The notes beneath the pieces were generated by a model. The model had not been told where the DNA came from. It saw only the letters and a program-made list of their open reading frames with translations, and did no database searches. Both the position numbers and the translations under genes were made by a program. Of a stretch of DNA of 17,393 nt, positions 7,924 to 14,238 are shown piece by piece. Each line of letters starts with the position of its first letter. The stretch's first letter is position 1. The stretch comes from Acidobacteriota bacterium (GTDB lineage: Bacteria; Acidobacteriota; Terriglobia; Acidiferrales; UBA7541). Location: NCBI GenBank assembly GCA_003224075.1, contig QHYF01000098.1, forward strand, positions 1 to 17,393, in the 5' to 3' direction.

Positions 7924-8168
7924 GTGATTCGCTCGCTACTCGAAGTTCACACTGCGCTCGCCCCGCCCATCATTTGCGCTGGGCGTTTACCCCGGCTCCT
8001 GTCGGGGCATTCCGGATAATCCTTCAGGACCGAGCGCAGCGCGCTTGGCGTTTACCCCGACAATTCTGTCGGGGCGCTCCGGTCGGTTCTACGGAGCGAG
8101 GAATCTCTCTTCGGCATGTGATTCGCTCGCTATTCGAAGTTCACACGGCGCTCGCCCCGCCCGTCATT
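7917..8168. repeat. 58-bp direct repeat that includes the vapB start codon
   Basis: Copies at 7917-7974 and 8111-8168 match at all but three of 58 positions. Both contain TCGGCATGTGATTCGCTCGC and later CGCTCGCCCCGCCC. In the first copy the leading TCGGCAT is the reverse complement of the start of vapB; in the second copy the same start triplet is orphaned. The 136 bp between the copies consist of REP-like hairpins. Confidence 0.85.
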
Positions 8169-8329
8169 CCGAGCGCAGCGAGGAATCTCTCTTCTTTTTT
8201 TCCCAACCTTCAACTTCACAGAATAGGGTAACATGCCCCATGAGAAAGATTCTATACTCCTGTATAGATTCTATACATTCACTCCTCCCTCATTTGCGTT
8301 GGGCGTTTACCCCGGCTCCTGTCGGGGCA
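7971..8329. repeat. REP-like hairpin elements (three copies in this cluster)
   Basis: CATTTGCGCTGGGCGTTTAC at 7971 and its near copy at 8291 both continue as CCCCGGCTCCTGTCGGGGCA (39 bp, one mismatch). A third copy near 8041-8075 carries the stronger stem CCCCGACA-ATTC-TGTCGGGG. Each can fold into a stem-loop. Related hairpins occur at 7161-7178, near 8640 and at 12850-12906. Confidence 0.75.
8248..8276. promoter_or_regulatory. AT-rich palindrome with overlapping direct repeat, possible operator
   Basis: TCTATAC (8251-8257) and GTATAGA (8262-8268) form a perfect inverted repeat with a 4-bp centre. GATTCTATAC at 8248 is repeated exactly at 8267, 19 bp away. It contrasts with the GC-rich repeats around it. 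Such a site could bind VapB-type or other small repressors, but it is about 325 bp upstream of vapB and unproven. Confidence 0.4.
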
Positions 8330-8383
8330 CGGACGGGGTTACGGGACGCTCCGACGATCTTACCCGCCTTCTTCCCATTTCTA

Positions 8384-8427
8384 TCACTCGCCACTCACCA
8401 CTCACTCGCCACTCACCACTCGCCACT
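8384..8427. repeat. Short 18-bp tandem repeat of CACTCGCCACTCACCACT words
   Basis: CACTCGCCACTCAC occurs at 8385 and 8403, followed by a partial third copy ending at 8427. Low-complexity tandem of ACT/CGCC words in the gene-free spacer. Confidence 0.6.
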
Positions 8428-8734
8428 TCTTCTTCCCCGCCCGTCATTTGCGTTGTGTGCATCCCGGATGGCCTTTCGGGACCGAGGCGGAGCAGGCAGA
8501 CGGTTCTCTTGCCCTTTGCTTCTGCAAAGGGTCTGCCTGCGCAGTGAGAAATCTCTCAGCTCTTCGAATTTGTAGCGGGGACTTTACGTCGCCATCTTTC
8601 TTCCGGCCTTCTGCCGCCGAGACGGCATTTATCCCGTCTGCCCCAACCCTGTCGGGGAGCGAAGCGCGGTTTTTACAGCTGGGCTCAACCCTTCGCTGCA
8701 AACGAGCAGACGATAGGAGGAAGGAGGGATTATA

Positions 8735-8776
8735 ATGCGCAGGGACGGACGTAGAGATGGCACGCTCATTCCTTAA
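8735..8776 (+). CDS. Possible 13-codon leader ORF overlapping the regulator start
   Basis: ATG at 8735 is preceded at 6-nt spacing by the best Shine-Dalgarno in the area (AAGGAGGG, 8721-8728). It opens a frame MRRDGRRDGTLIP ending with TAA at 8774-8776. It overlaps the regulator ATG at 8757 in another frame, and that ATG has only a weak ribosome site. It could be a leader peptide coupling translation, or the purine-rich stretch may simply be the distant ribosome site of the regulator. The overlapping TATAAT (8731-8736) has no matching -35. Confidence 0.3.
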   Translation: MRRDGRRDGTLIP

Positions 8777-10904
8777 GAGGTTACTCGGCAAGAGGAATCG
8801 GGGCTTTGAAGCGAGGCCCCAAGCGGAAACACCAACCAGTCGTGCGCCTGACCAAGAGCACCTGAAATCTCAGCAAGCCCGCTCTGAGATACTGAATTTC
8901 CAGCCCACCGCGAAGGTCAATTCCCTCTTCGCGTTCGTAGACTTAAAGGATCCGTTTACGCCCGGTGAAATCGCAGGCGAGGAACTACCTGGTCCAATCC
9001 TGTCGATTATGAGTGTTAAGCAATTCGGTTCTCTTTTCCTCTTTCATACGCCACATACGCGCGAGAACGCACTGTCGACCAAAGACGAGGTATCTCATAG
9101 GTATCCGGAGTGCCGCGTAGCCTTGCACGAACTGCCCGTCTCCGATCCCAAGGACTACTCGGCGTTGATGGGACGCCTGTCACGACTGGTGCGCAAACTG
9201 ATGCGACTACCTCGTACTGGAGACAACTACATTTGTGTTTCTAGCGGCACAGCCGAGATGAGAGCCGCATGGCTCATTCTGAGTGGCCTCGGCATTTTGC
9301 CAGCGAAGCTAATTCAAGTCGGATCTCCGGCCCGGCCGCTCTTCGGCGGGGCAAATGTCAAAGACGTTCAAATCGACACAAGCGATTGGCCAACAATCCG
9401 CGACCTGGCGATGCCGGCAGAATATTTCCTCGGACACGGGCGCGCGAGTTCACTCCTCCACGAAGAATCCCTGGCTGGCGTGGACATCTTCGCCTTCGAC
9501 AAAGCCTACCTGGAGCGGTTACGGGATGGGGACCGAGCGACAGAGCGCCACTTTGTTACCTATTTTGAATATCTTCTGCGCAATAAGCTTACGTCCAGGA
9601 CACTGGCCCCCGATAAGGTAGAAGATTTGCGGCGGGAGACCTTGACAAGCGTCATCGCTACTCTCCGCGAGGAGGGTGGGGTCCGTCAGCCGGAGCGCTT
9701 CGGAGCACTCGTCAACTCTATCTGTAACAAAGTCTTACTAGAATACTATCGGTCCTCCGCCAAGAACCTGCCGATGGCAGATACCGCAGGTGCAAACGAC
9801 GAACTCGTGTTAGGCGAAATGGGGGAAACAAAAGCGGAACCCCTCAAACGGAAATTGGTTGGGCGTGCACGATCAGTGGCTGAAGACGTCCCCAGGACTC
9901 AAATTGAGCCCCAGCCTGTGGCTGTTCCAGCTCTTGACGAGGCTCTCCAAGAACTGGGCATTTATGTAGGCTCCGCGGCTCTTCGGCATGCCGCAGAACA
10001 GGCAGGCATCGCCGCGGCAAGTCATCTACCCATTCTTCTCTTGGGCGAAACAGGGACCGGGAAAGAGCGATTTGCTCACCTGATTCACAGGCTGAGTCCA
10101 CGGTTTCATCGCGAGTTGATTCCGGTCAACTGCGCGGCTATCCCGGCGTCGCTCGCTGAAAGCTATCTCTTCGGCCATTTAAAGGGAGCGTTCACAGGCG
10201 CGACAAGCGACGGGAAAGGGATCTTTGAAACTGCCGACCAGAGTACACTCTTCCTCGATGAAATCGCTGAACTGACGCTTGAAGTCCAAGCTAAACTGCT
10301 GCGTATTATCCAGGATGGCATAGTCCAGCGGCTCGGGAACACAGCATCCCGCAAAATAGACGTGCGGATCATTGCAGCAAGCAATCGCGACCTAAGAAAC
10401 GAAGTGTCCGCCGGGAGATTCCGCGAGGACCTGTATTTCCGGCTTGAAGTTGTGCAGATCAAACTTCCCACGTTGCGCGAGCGTCGCAGTGAAATCCCTG
10501 AGCTGGCGCTTACGCTGCTCAGGCAGATCAATCTGCGGAGGCACAAACCGCGCCAGCTCTCCTCTGGTGCCCTCATGCGTCTTGAGCGTTACGAATGGCC
10601 TGGAAATGTTCGTCAGCTATCGAACGTCTTAGAGAGGTCTGTGCTCTACTCGCGCACAGACGCCATCGAGGCTGACGATCTCCTGATTACCGACGACCAT
10701 CCAGCAAAAGATCCCTTCGCAACGTTGCCCGAACCCTCGCAAGGATTTTCGATCGAGGAGTACCTGGCCCAGGTCCGGAAGCAACTGTTTCTGCGTGCGC
10801 TCGAGGCATGCAAAGGCAACCAGGCTGAAGCCGCAGCGATGCTGGGCGTTTCCAAACAGGCTGTCAACAAATTCGTGGCAGGGCAAAACGACAAGGCAAG
10901 TTGA
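8757..10904 (+). CDS. Sigma-54 activator with RtcR-like CARF domain and internal ECF sigma region-2-like domain
   Basis: This 715-residue bacterial enhancer-binding protein is predicted to open sigma-54 promoters in response to a nucleotide or RNA-end signal. Residues about 55-195 resemble the CARF sensor of RtcR, with a strand SLFAFVDL near the start and the signature VSSGTAEMRAAWLIL (161-175) followed by LPAKLIQVGSP. Residues about 243-335 resemble region 2 of ECF sigma-70 factors (AYLERLRDGDRATERHFVTY, VEDLRRET, QPERFGALVNSICNKVLLEY, then YRSS). The AAA+ domain has Walker A GETGTGKE (430-437), an intact GAFTGA (477-482), Walker B LFLDE (498-502) and REDLYFRL. WPGNVRQL (614-621) and a Fis-like HTH (about 670-710, AAAMLGVSKQAVNKF) end it. 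No sigma region 4 is seen. It heads a plus-strand trio. Confidence 0.9.
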   Translation: MARSFLKRLLGKRNRGFEARPQAETPTSRAPDQEHLKSQQARSEILNFQPTAKVNSLFAFVDLKDPFTPGEIAGEELPGPILSIMSVKQFGSLFLFHTPHTRENALSTKDEVSHRYPECRVALHELPVSDPKDYSALMGRLSRLVRKLMRLPRTGDNYICVSSGTAEMRAAWLILSGLGILPAKLIQVGSPARPLFGGANVKDVQIDTSDWPTIRDLAMPAEYFLGHGRASSLLHEESLAGVDIFAFDKAYLERLRDGDRATERHFVTYFEYLLRNKLTSRTLAPDKVEDLRRETLTSVIATLREEGGVRQPERFGALVNSICNKVLLEYYRSSAKNLPMADTAGANDELVLGEMGETKAEPLKRKLVGRARSVAEDVPRTQIEPQPVAVPALDEALQELGIYVGSAALRHAAEQAGIAAASHLPILLLGETGTGKERFAHLIHRLSPRFHRELIPVNCAAIPASLAESYLFGHLKGAFTGATSDGKGIFETADQSTLFLDEIAELTLEVQAKLLRIIQDGIVQRLGNTASRKIDVRIIAASNRDLRNEVSAGRFREDLYFRLEVVQIKLPTLRERRSEIPELALTLLRQINLRRHKPRQLSSGALMRLERYEWPGNVRQLSNVLERSVLYSRTDAIEADDLLITDDHPAKDPFATLPEPSQGFSIEEYLAQVRKQLFLRALEACKGNQAEAAAMLGVSKQAVNKFVAGQNDKAS

Positions 10905-11020
10905 CGAGACGTCAATCTCGGTTGTCCTGCTCGCATTCTTTGTGATCGCAAGTCATTGATTCTGCGCTAGTGCGATTTGGTCCGCGGCGTACCTCTTTCT
11001 CAATCGGGATGACACATCCC
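10901..11020. promoter_or_regulatory. Two 6-3-6 palindromes in the regulator to ARPP-1 spacer
   Basis: TTGACG-AGA-CGTCAA (10901-10915) overlaps the regulator stop codon, and GGGATG-ACA-CATCCC (11006-11020) lies 17 nt before the ARPP-1 start. Both are perfect six-base inverted repeats with 3-bp centres, and neither is followed by a T-tract. They could be activator sites or small RNA hairpins. A GG-N10-GC sigma-54 promoter was looked for between them and not found. Confidence 0.4.
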
Positions 11021-11037
11021 CAATGAGACACAGTTAA

Positions 11038-11976
11038 ATGTGGACCCTTCAGGAAGAATTCTCACGCATCGAAATCGGCCGATCTTCCCAGTTCCGAAAT
11101 CTCACACTGTTTCCTTTGATCCGCCGAAGCGTTCCCATCCAGGAACTGGACTATCTACTATTGGAAGACGGGATCGCGCAGGGGAAGGTCCGCGTGACCG
11201 AGCTTCATGCAGGCGGATCTGTCCCCGAGCTGCGTCTTGAAAATAACGCGGACCTCCCGGTTTTGCTCGTGGACGGAGAGGAACTCGTCGGGGCGAAGCA
11301 GAACCGCGTTCTGAACCTGACGATCCTCGCTCCAGCGAAGCACACCACCGTGATCCCCGTCTCTTGTGTAGAGGCAGGGCGTTGGAAGATGGCCTCGCCG
11401 GATCTGAAACCGGACAGCCACGTCATGTATTCAGGAATACGCGCGAAGCGTGTTTTCCAAGTCACCCAGTCCATGCGTTCCCGTGGCTCGCATTCGTCTG
11501 ACCAGGGGGCAGTGTGGAGAGACATCGCTGACAAGGCGTTCCGCCTCAAGGCCATGTCGCCAACTGGCGCAATGTCCGCCATTTTTGAGCGCCACGCCAG
11601 TTCCGTCGAGGAATTCTCTCGAGCCTTCACGTGGGAGGCAGGGCAGTGTGGCGTAGCGTTCGCCATCGGTGGGCGACTTCTTGGATTGGACGTTTTCGAT
11701 CACCCGGAAGTCATGTGCAGGTTCTTTCAAAAATTAGTTCGCAGCTACGCCTTGGATGCACTGGATGCGGCGCAAGGAACAAGCGAACCGCCAGGGATCG
11801 GAACGCTAAGCGGGTTTGTGGCCCAGATCGGCGCAGCCCAGAGTTTTTCTGGTTCGGTTCAATGGGTCCGAGATTTCTGGCGCTGCTCTCTGGGCTCAGG
11901 AACGGTATCTGCACATCTGCACTTTTGCGACGGATGGCAAGGGTTCAGAGGCTTCCAGTTTCTGGACCCGTATTAG
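11038..11976 (+). CDS. ARPP-1 family protein with apparently frameshifted C-terminus
   Basis: ARPP-1 domains are named for association with ADP-ribosylglycohydrolase and rhodanese-type phosphatase proteins; their activity is not established. Residues 1 to about 270 of the 312-residue frame match the family well: NLTLFPLIRRS, the hallmark LLVDGEELVGAKQNRVLN (76-93), TVIPVSCVEAGRW (104-116), SDQGAVWRDIADKA and MSPTGAMSAIFE, then KLVRSYALDALD. After about residue 270 the family resemblance stops in this frame. It resumes in the next frame, which reads ISGAALWAQERYLHICTF and TRISRPSHRR up to TGA at 12002-12004. A deletion or single-base error near 11844-11870 is likely. The gene is 133 bp after the regulator, with only a weak ribosome site. 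Confidence 0.88.
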   Translation: MWTLQEEFSRIEIGRSSQFRNLTLFPLIRRSVPIQELDYLLLEDGIAQGKVRVTELHAGGSVPELRLENNADLPVLLVDGEELVGAKQNRVLNLTILAPAKHTTVIPVSCVEAGRWKMASPDLKPDSHVMYSGIRAKRVFQVTQSMRSRGSHSSDQGAVWRDIADKAFRLKAMSPTGAMSAIFERHASSVEEFSRAFTWEAGQCGVAFAIGGRLLGLDVFDHPEVMCRFFQKLVRSYALDALDAAQGTSEPPGIGTLSGFVAQIGAAQSFSGSVQWVRDFWRCSLGSGTVSAHLHFCDGWQGFRGFQFLDPY

Positions 11977-12103
11977 CCGGCCGAGCCACCGCCGAATGTT
12001 TTGAGTGAAGCAGAGGACCGTGCAATGGACCCTGAAAAAACGGAGGCACAACTCGAGCCGTGGACCCGAAGGTCAGCTGGCTGCACCGGGAGGTCTCCAT
12101 CTG

Positions 12104-12616
12104 ATGTCACCGCTGGACAAAAAAATGAATGCTTGTGCAGGATCGCCGTGTGAACCGGACGGAAACCGCCTGGACTCCTGGAAAGAGATTGCGACTTATC
12201 TGCATCGGGCAGTGCGCACTGTCCAGCGATGGCAGAAGTTTGAAGGTCTGCCCGTCCATCGACACTTCCACGAGAAGGCAAGCTCGGTATACGCTTTCGG
12301 ATGCGAAGTTGATGCCTGGCTGAAGAGCCGTTGCCCGGCCTTGAGCGAACCCGCCTCGAAAAAGCAATATTCGGAGCACGCGCCCAAATTGGGGAGGCCA
12401 ACGCTGCTCGTGGCGAAGCGAATGCCGGCCAGATCGCGGCCATGGTTGCAAAATCCTGCCGCTGGCGCAGGGTCACTGGACCTATTGCAAGGAGAAGATC
12501 ATATCCGTCTGTACTTTTACCTGCAATTGCGACCGGAACCGGACGCGAGTTCCTCGCTCAAGAATTCCGTAACTCATGGCAAGGGTGTAAACCCGTTGCC
12601 AAGCCTTGACCGCTGA
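12104..12616 (+). CDS. Small HTH regulator with Acidobacteria-type N-terminal domain
   Basis: The recognisable part reads NRLDSWKEIATYLHRAVRTV, then QRWQKFEGLPVHRHFHEKAS, SVYAFGCEVDAWLKSR. This is the MerR/excisionase-like helix-turn-helix that opens many Acidobacteria regulators, which in longer relatives is followed by WD40, TPR or kinase-linked regions. Here only about 100 residues follow, including LLQGEDHIRLYFYLQLRPEP, without a family I recognise. The open frame starts at a GTG at 12005, directly after the out-of-frame ARPP-1 stop. I prefer the ATG at 12104 because GGGAGG lies 10 nt upstream and the first 33 residues look non-coding; the ATG at 12125 is possible. Function beyond DNA binding is unknown. 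Confidence 0.65.
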   Translation: MSPLDKKMNACAGSPCEPDGNRLDSWKEIATYLHRAVRTVQRWQKFEGLPVHRHFHEKASSVYAFGCEVDAWLKSRCPALSEPASKKQYSEHAPKLGRPTLLVAKRMPARSRPWLQNPAAGAGSLDLLQGEDHIRLYFYLQLRPEPDASSSLKNSVTHGKGVNPLPSLDR

Positions 12617-12849
12617 AACGCTGTTGGGTGGCCCTTGGTCTGGAAGAGTGGGGTGGCTTTCTCTAGCCTCTCGCCTCCGCCGGTACAGTTCACCCTTCGC
12701 TTGTAGCCGTTCCCTGCTCGATTCTTCCATTCCCTGCATATTACTTAGCTAACTGATCCTCGTGTGCTATCCTCCCCTCGTGTTCGCCAAGCTCCAATCC
12801 GTCCTCCCGGCGCGGCTCACACGCCGGACCGCCTCTCTGCGTAATCTTC

Positions 12850-12906
12850 GTGTGCGGCGTTTACTCCGACTTGGTCGGGGCGTCGGCGCCTGCCCCGAGC
12901 TTCTCG
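12850..12906. repeat. REP-like hairpin pair
   Basis: GCGGCGTTTACTCCGACTTG followed by GTCGGGGCG belongs to the same family as the GGGCGTTTACCCCGGCTCCT elements near 7980 and 8300. Immediately after it, GCCCCGAG-CTT-CTCGGGGC makes a perfect 8-bp stem. The second half of the family on the far side of the plus-strand trio shows that the same repeats bracket it. Confidence 0.6.
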
Positions 12907-13013
12907 GGGCGTTAGATTTCTCTTCTCTTGGGTTGACTCTCAACCTTCAACTTTCGACTTTCAACCGCGTCTCTTTCCTTTCTTCCCACCTAAGTTTGTC
13001 TCAGTGCTCCTCT

Positions 13014-13179
13014 AAGTCCTTTACAATCCGCACTTCCGAGACCCCCCTCCCGCAACTCCTTTATAATCCGCACTTACAAGCACCCCTCGGATCTGCGGGA
13101 AACAAAGGACTTATAACCCCTTTAGAATCCGCACTTACGAAAAATTCTCCCGCAAGTCTTTTAGAATCCGCACTTACAA
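13014..13179. repeat. Four direct copies of a 26-bp element with core AATCCGCACTT
   Basis: Copies begin at 13014, 13054, 13115 and 13154 (spacings 40, 61 and 39). The invariant core is AATCCGCACTT. The consensus is AASYCYTTTA, one variable base, then AATCCGCACTTACRA. Two copies are preceded by CTCCCGC. The spacers are only 13-35 bp and the units differ from each other. The array lies about 60 bp downstream of the aldolase-family stop codon. Confidence 0.8.
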
Positions 13180-13241
13180 AAAGGTGGGGGTGGGGGAGCG
13201 CGAGCTCCGACCCACTAGGGAAGGGCGTGATCGGAGGGCCG

Positions 13242-14072
13242 TTATTCAAACAAGTCCGGCTGTTCGCGCGAGATGCGGTCCCAGAGCGGCTGGAATTGGA
13301 ACCAGCCGGCCAGGGGCGAGCCCAGCAGCGTGTAGGTATGCTTGGCGGTCTCGTGAGGGATTTTGTGCGGCTGGCCAGCGGCTTCCGCCAGCAATTGCGC
13401 GTGGCAGGAGCGGTCCATGGTGATGAACCACCAGACGGCCTCATCAACGCATCGGCCCACGGTGAGCAGGCCGTGATTGCGCAGGATGGCGGCCTTCTTG
13501 TTGCCGAGCGCGCGGGCGATGCGGTCGCCTTCGCTGGTTTCCTCGACGATGCCGGTGTAATCGTCGAATACCGCGTGGTCTTCGTAAAACGCGCAGGCAT
13601 CCTGCGTGAGGGGATCAAGCAGGCGGCCCAGCGAAGACCACGCTTTGCCGTACAGCGAATGGGCGTGGGCCGCGGCGACCACGTCGGGGCGGGCTTTGTG
13701 GATGCGCGAGTGGATGGCAAACGCCGCCAGGTTGACTTCACGGCGGCTTTGTTGATTCGCTTCCGCGTAGTCGTCCACGACTTCCCCCTGGTCATTGACC
13801 AGGATGAGGTCCGAAACGCGAATCTGGCCGAAATGCATCCCGAAGGGGTTCACCCAGAAATGATCCAGCCGCTCGGGATCGCGCGCGGTGATGTGGCCGG
13901 CCCCGCCTTCGTCAAAGCCATAGCGCGAGAAGAGGCGGAAGGACGCGGCGAGGCGCTCCTTGCGGTGACGCCGCTCTTCGGCAAGCGTGGCAAAGACAGG
14001 CGGGCGGGGAACGCGATCGAGCAGCGTCCTTGGCTGCGAGGGCTTTACTTGCTGGGGTTTTGCTTCGGGCAT
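13242..14072 (-). CDS. Class II aldolase/adducin family protein
   Basis: This family includes metal-dependent fuculose- and ribulose-phosphate aldolases/epimerases and adducin-like relatives. The 276-residue product shows AEERRHRKERLAASFRLFSR, GFDEGGAGHITARD (the phosphate-binding loop region), WVNPFGMHFGQIRVSDLILV, the metal-binding histidine pair HAHS (136-139), and LRNHGLLTVG with H200. The zinc-ligand histidines are present, so activity is likely, but the substrate cannot be assigned. It has a longer N-terminus than FucA and resembles the adducin-like 'class II aldolase/adducin' proteins of soil bacteria. A GGGAGG 5 nt before the ATG supports the start. A strong terminator and its own promoter separate it from the upstream chaperone gene. 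Confidence 0.9.
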   Translation of the reverse strand: MPEAKPQQVKPSQPRTLLDRVPRPPVFATLAEERRHRKERLAASFRLFSRYGFDEGGAGHITARDPERLDHFWVNPFGMHFGQIRVSDLILVNDQGEVVDDYAEANQQSRREVNLAAFAIHSRIHKARPDVVAAAHAHSLYGKAWSSLGRLLDPLTQDACAFYEDHAVFDDYTGIVEETSEGDRIARALGNKKAAILRNHGLLTVGRCVDEAVWWFITMDRSCHAQLLAEAAGQPHKIPHETAKHTYTLLGSPLAGWFQFQPLWDRISREQPDLFE

Positions 14073-14098
14073 AAGAACCTCCCTGCGGATTCCGGCTC

Positions 14099-14129
14099 AC
14101 TATACCCAAATCGCAGCGGGTGTGGCCAA
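14099..14129 (-). promoter_or_regulatory. Possible promoter of the aldolase-family gene
   Basis: On the minus strand TATAGT (14099-14104) lies 26 nt before the ATG, with TTGGCC (14124-14129) 19 bp upstream as a weak -35. The -10 is good and the spacing is long. It lies downstream of the chaperone terminator, as expected for an independent unit. Confidence 0.4.
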
Positions 14130-14163
14130 AGTTTCTTACGCCGCCGGGACGGGAACTCGCGCG

Positions 14164-14197
14164 AAAAGAAAAACGCCCCGGCCGCGTCGGGGCGTTT
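14164..14197 (-). terminator. Intrinsic terminator after the Skp-like gene
   Basis: AAACGCCCCG (14171-14180) and CGGGGCGTTT (14188-14197) form a perfect 10-bp stem with a 7-nt loop. On the minus strand the stem is followed by TTCTTTTC. It sits 42 bp beyond the stop of the Skp-like gene. Confidence 0.85.
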
Positions 14198-14238
14198 GGA
14201 ACGGAGCAAGAAGCGGGCGGGGAAAAAAGTGGCGACCG

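Larger units (their letters stand above)
7924..8734. other. Gene-free, repeat-packed spacer between vapB and the sigma-54 regulator
   Basis: I see no credible gene in this stretch of about 810 bp. It is a mosaic of short families: GCGTTTACCCC...GGGGC hairpins, words like GAGCGCAGCGAGGAATCTCT (8171-8190, related to 8095-8110), an 18-bp tandem of CACTCGCCACTCACC-type words, and an AT-rich palindrome at 8248-8276. Several ORFs exist but their sequence is made of these repeats. The last 20 bp hold a purine-rich GGAGGAAGGAGGG. Confidence 0.6.
12617..13241. other. Gene-free, repeat-rich spacer
   Basis: No gene is supported here. The first half (12617-12830) shows no clear structure. From 12850 there are two adjacent REP-like hairpins, GTTTACTCCGACTTGGTCGG and GCCCCGAG-CTT-CTCGGGGC. 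CAACCTTCAACTTTCGACTT words follow (12951-12970), then four copies of a 26-bp element (13014-13179) and a G-rich run GGTGGGGGTGGGGG. Confidence 0.6.

Noticed and set aside
8045..8575. A protein-coding ORF between vapB and the activator
   Set aside because: Its translation is composed of repeat-derived words and lacks any domain or ribosome site.
9483..9761. A separate ECF sigma factor gene
   Set aside because: The region-2-like segment is in the same uninterrupted frame as the CARF and AAA+ parts, and no region 4 or independent start is visible.
10905..11037. A sigma-54 (-24/-12) promoter for ARPP-1
   Set aside because: No GG-N10-GC with acceptable flanks; the nearest candidate has an 11-bp spacing.
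13014..13179. CRISPR array
   Set aside because: Spacers are 13-35 bp and uneven, repeats are divergent, and no cas gene is present.
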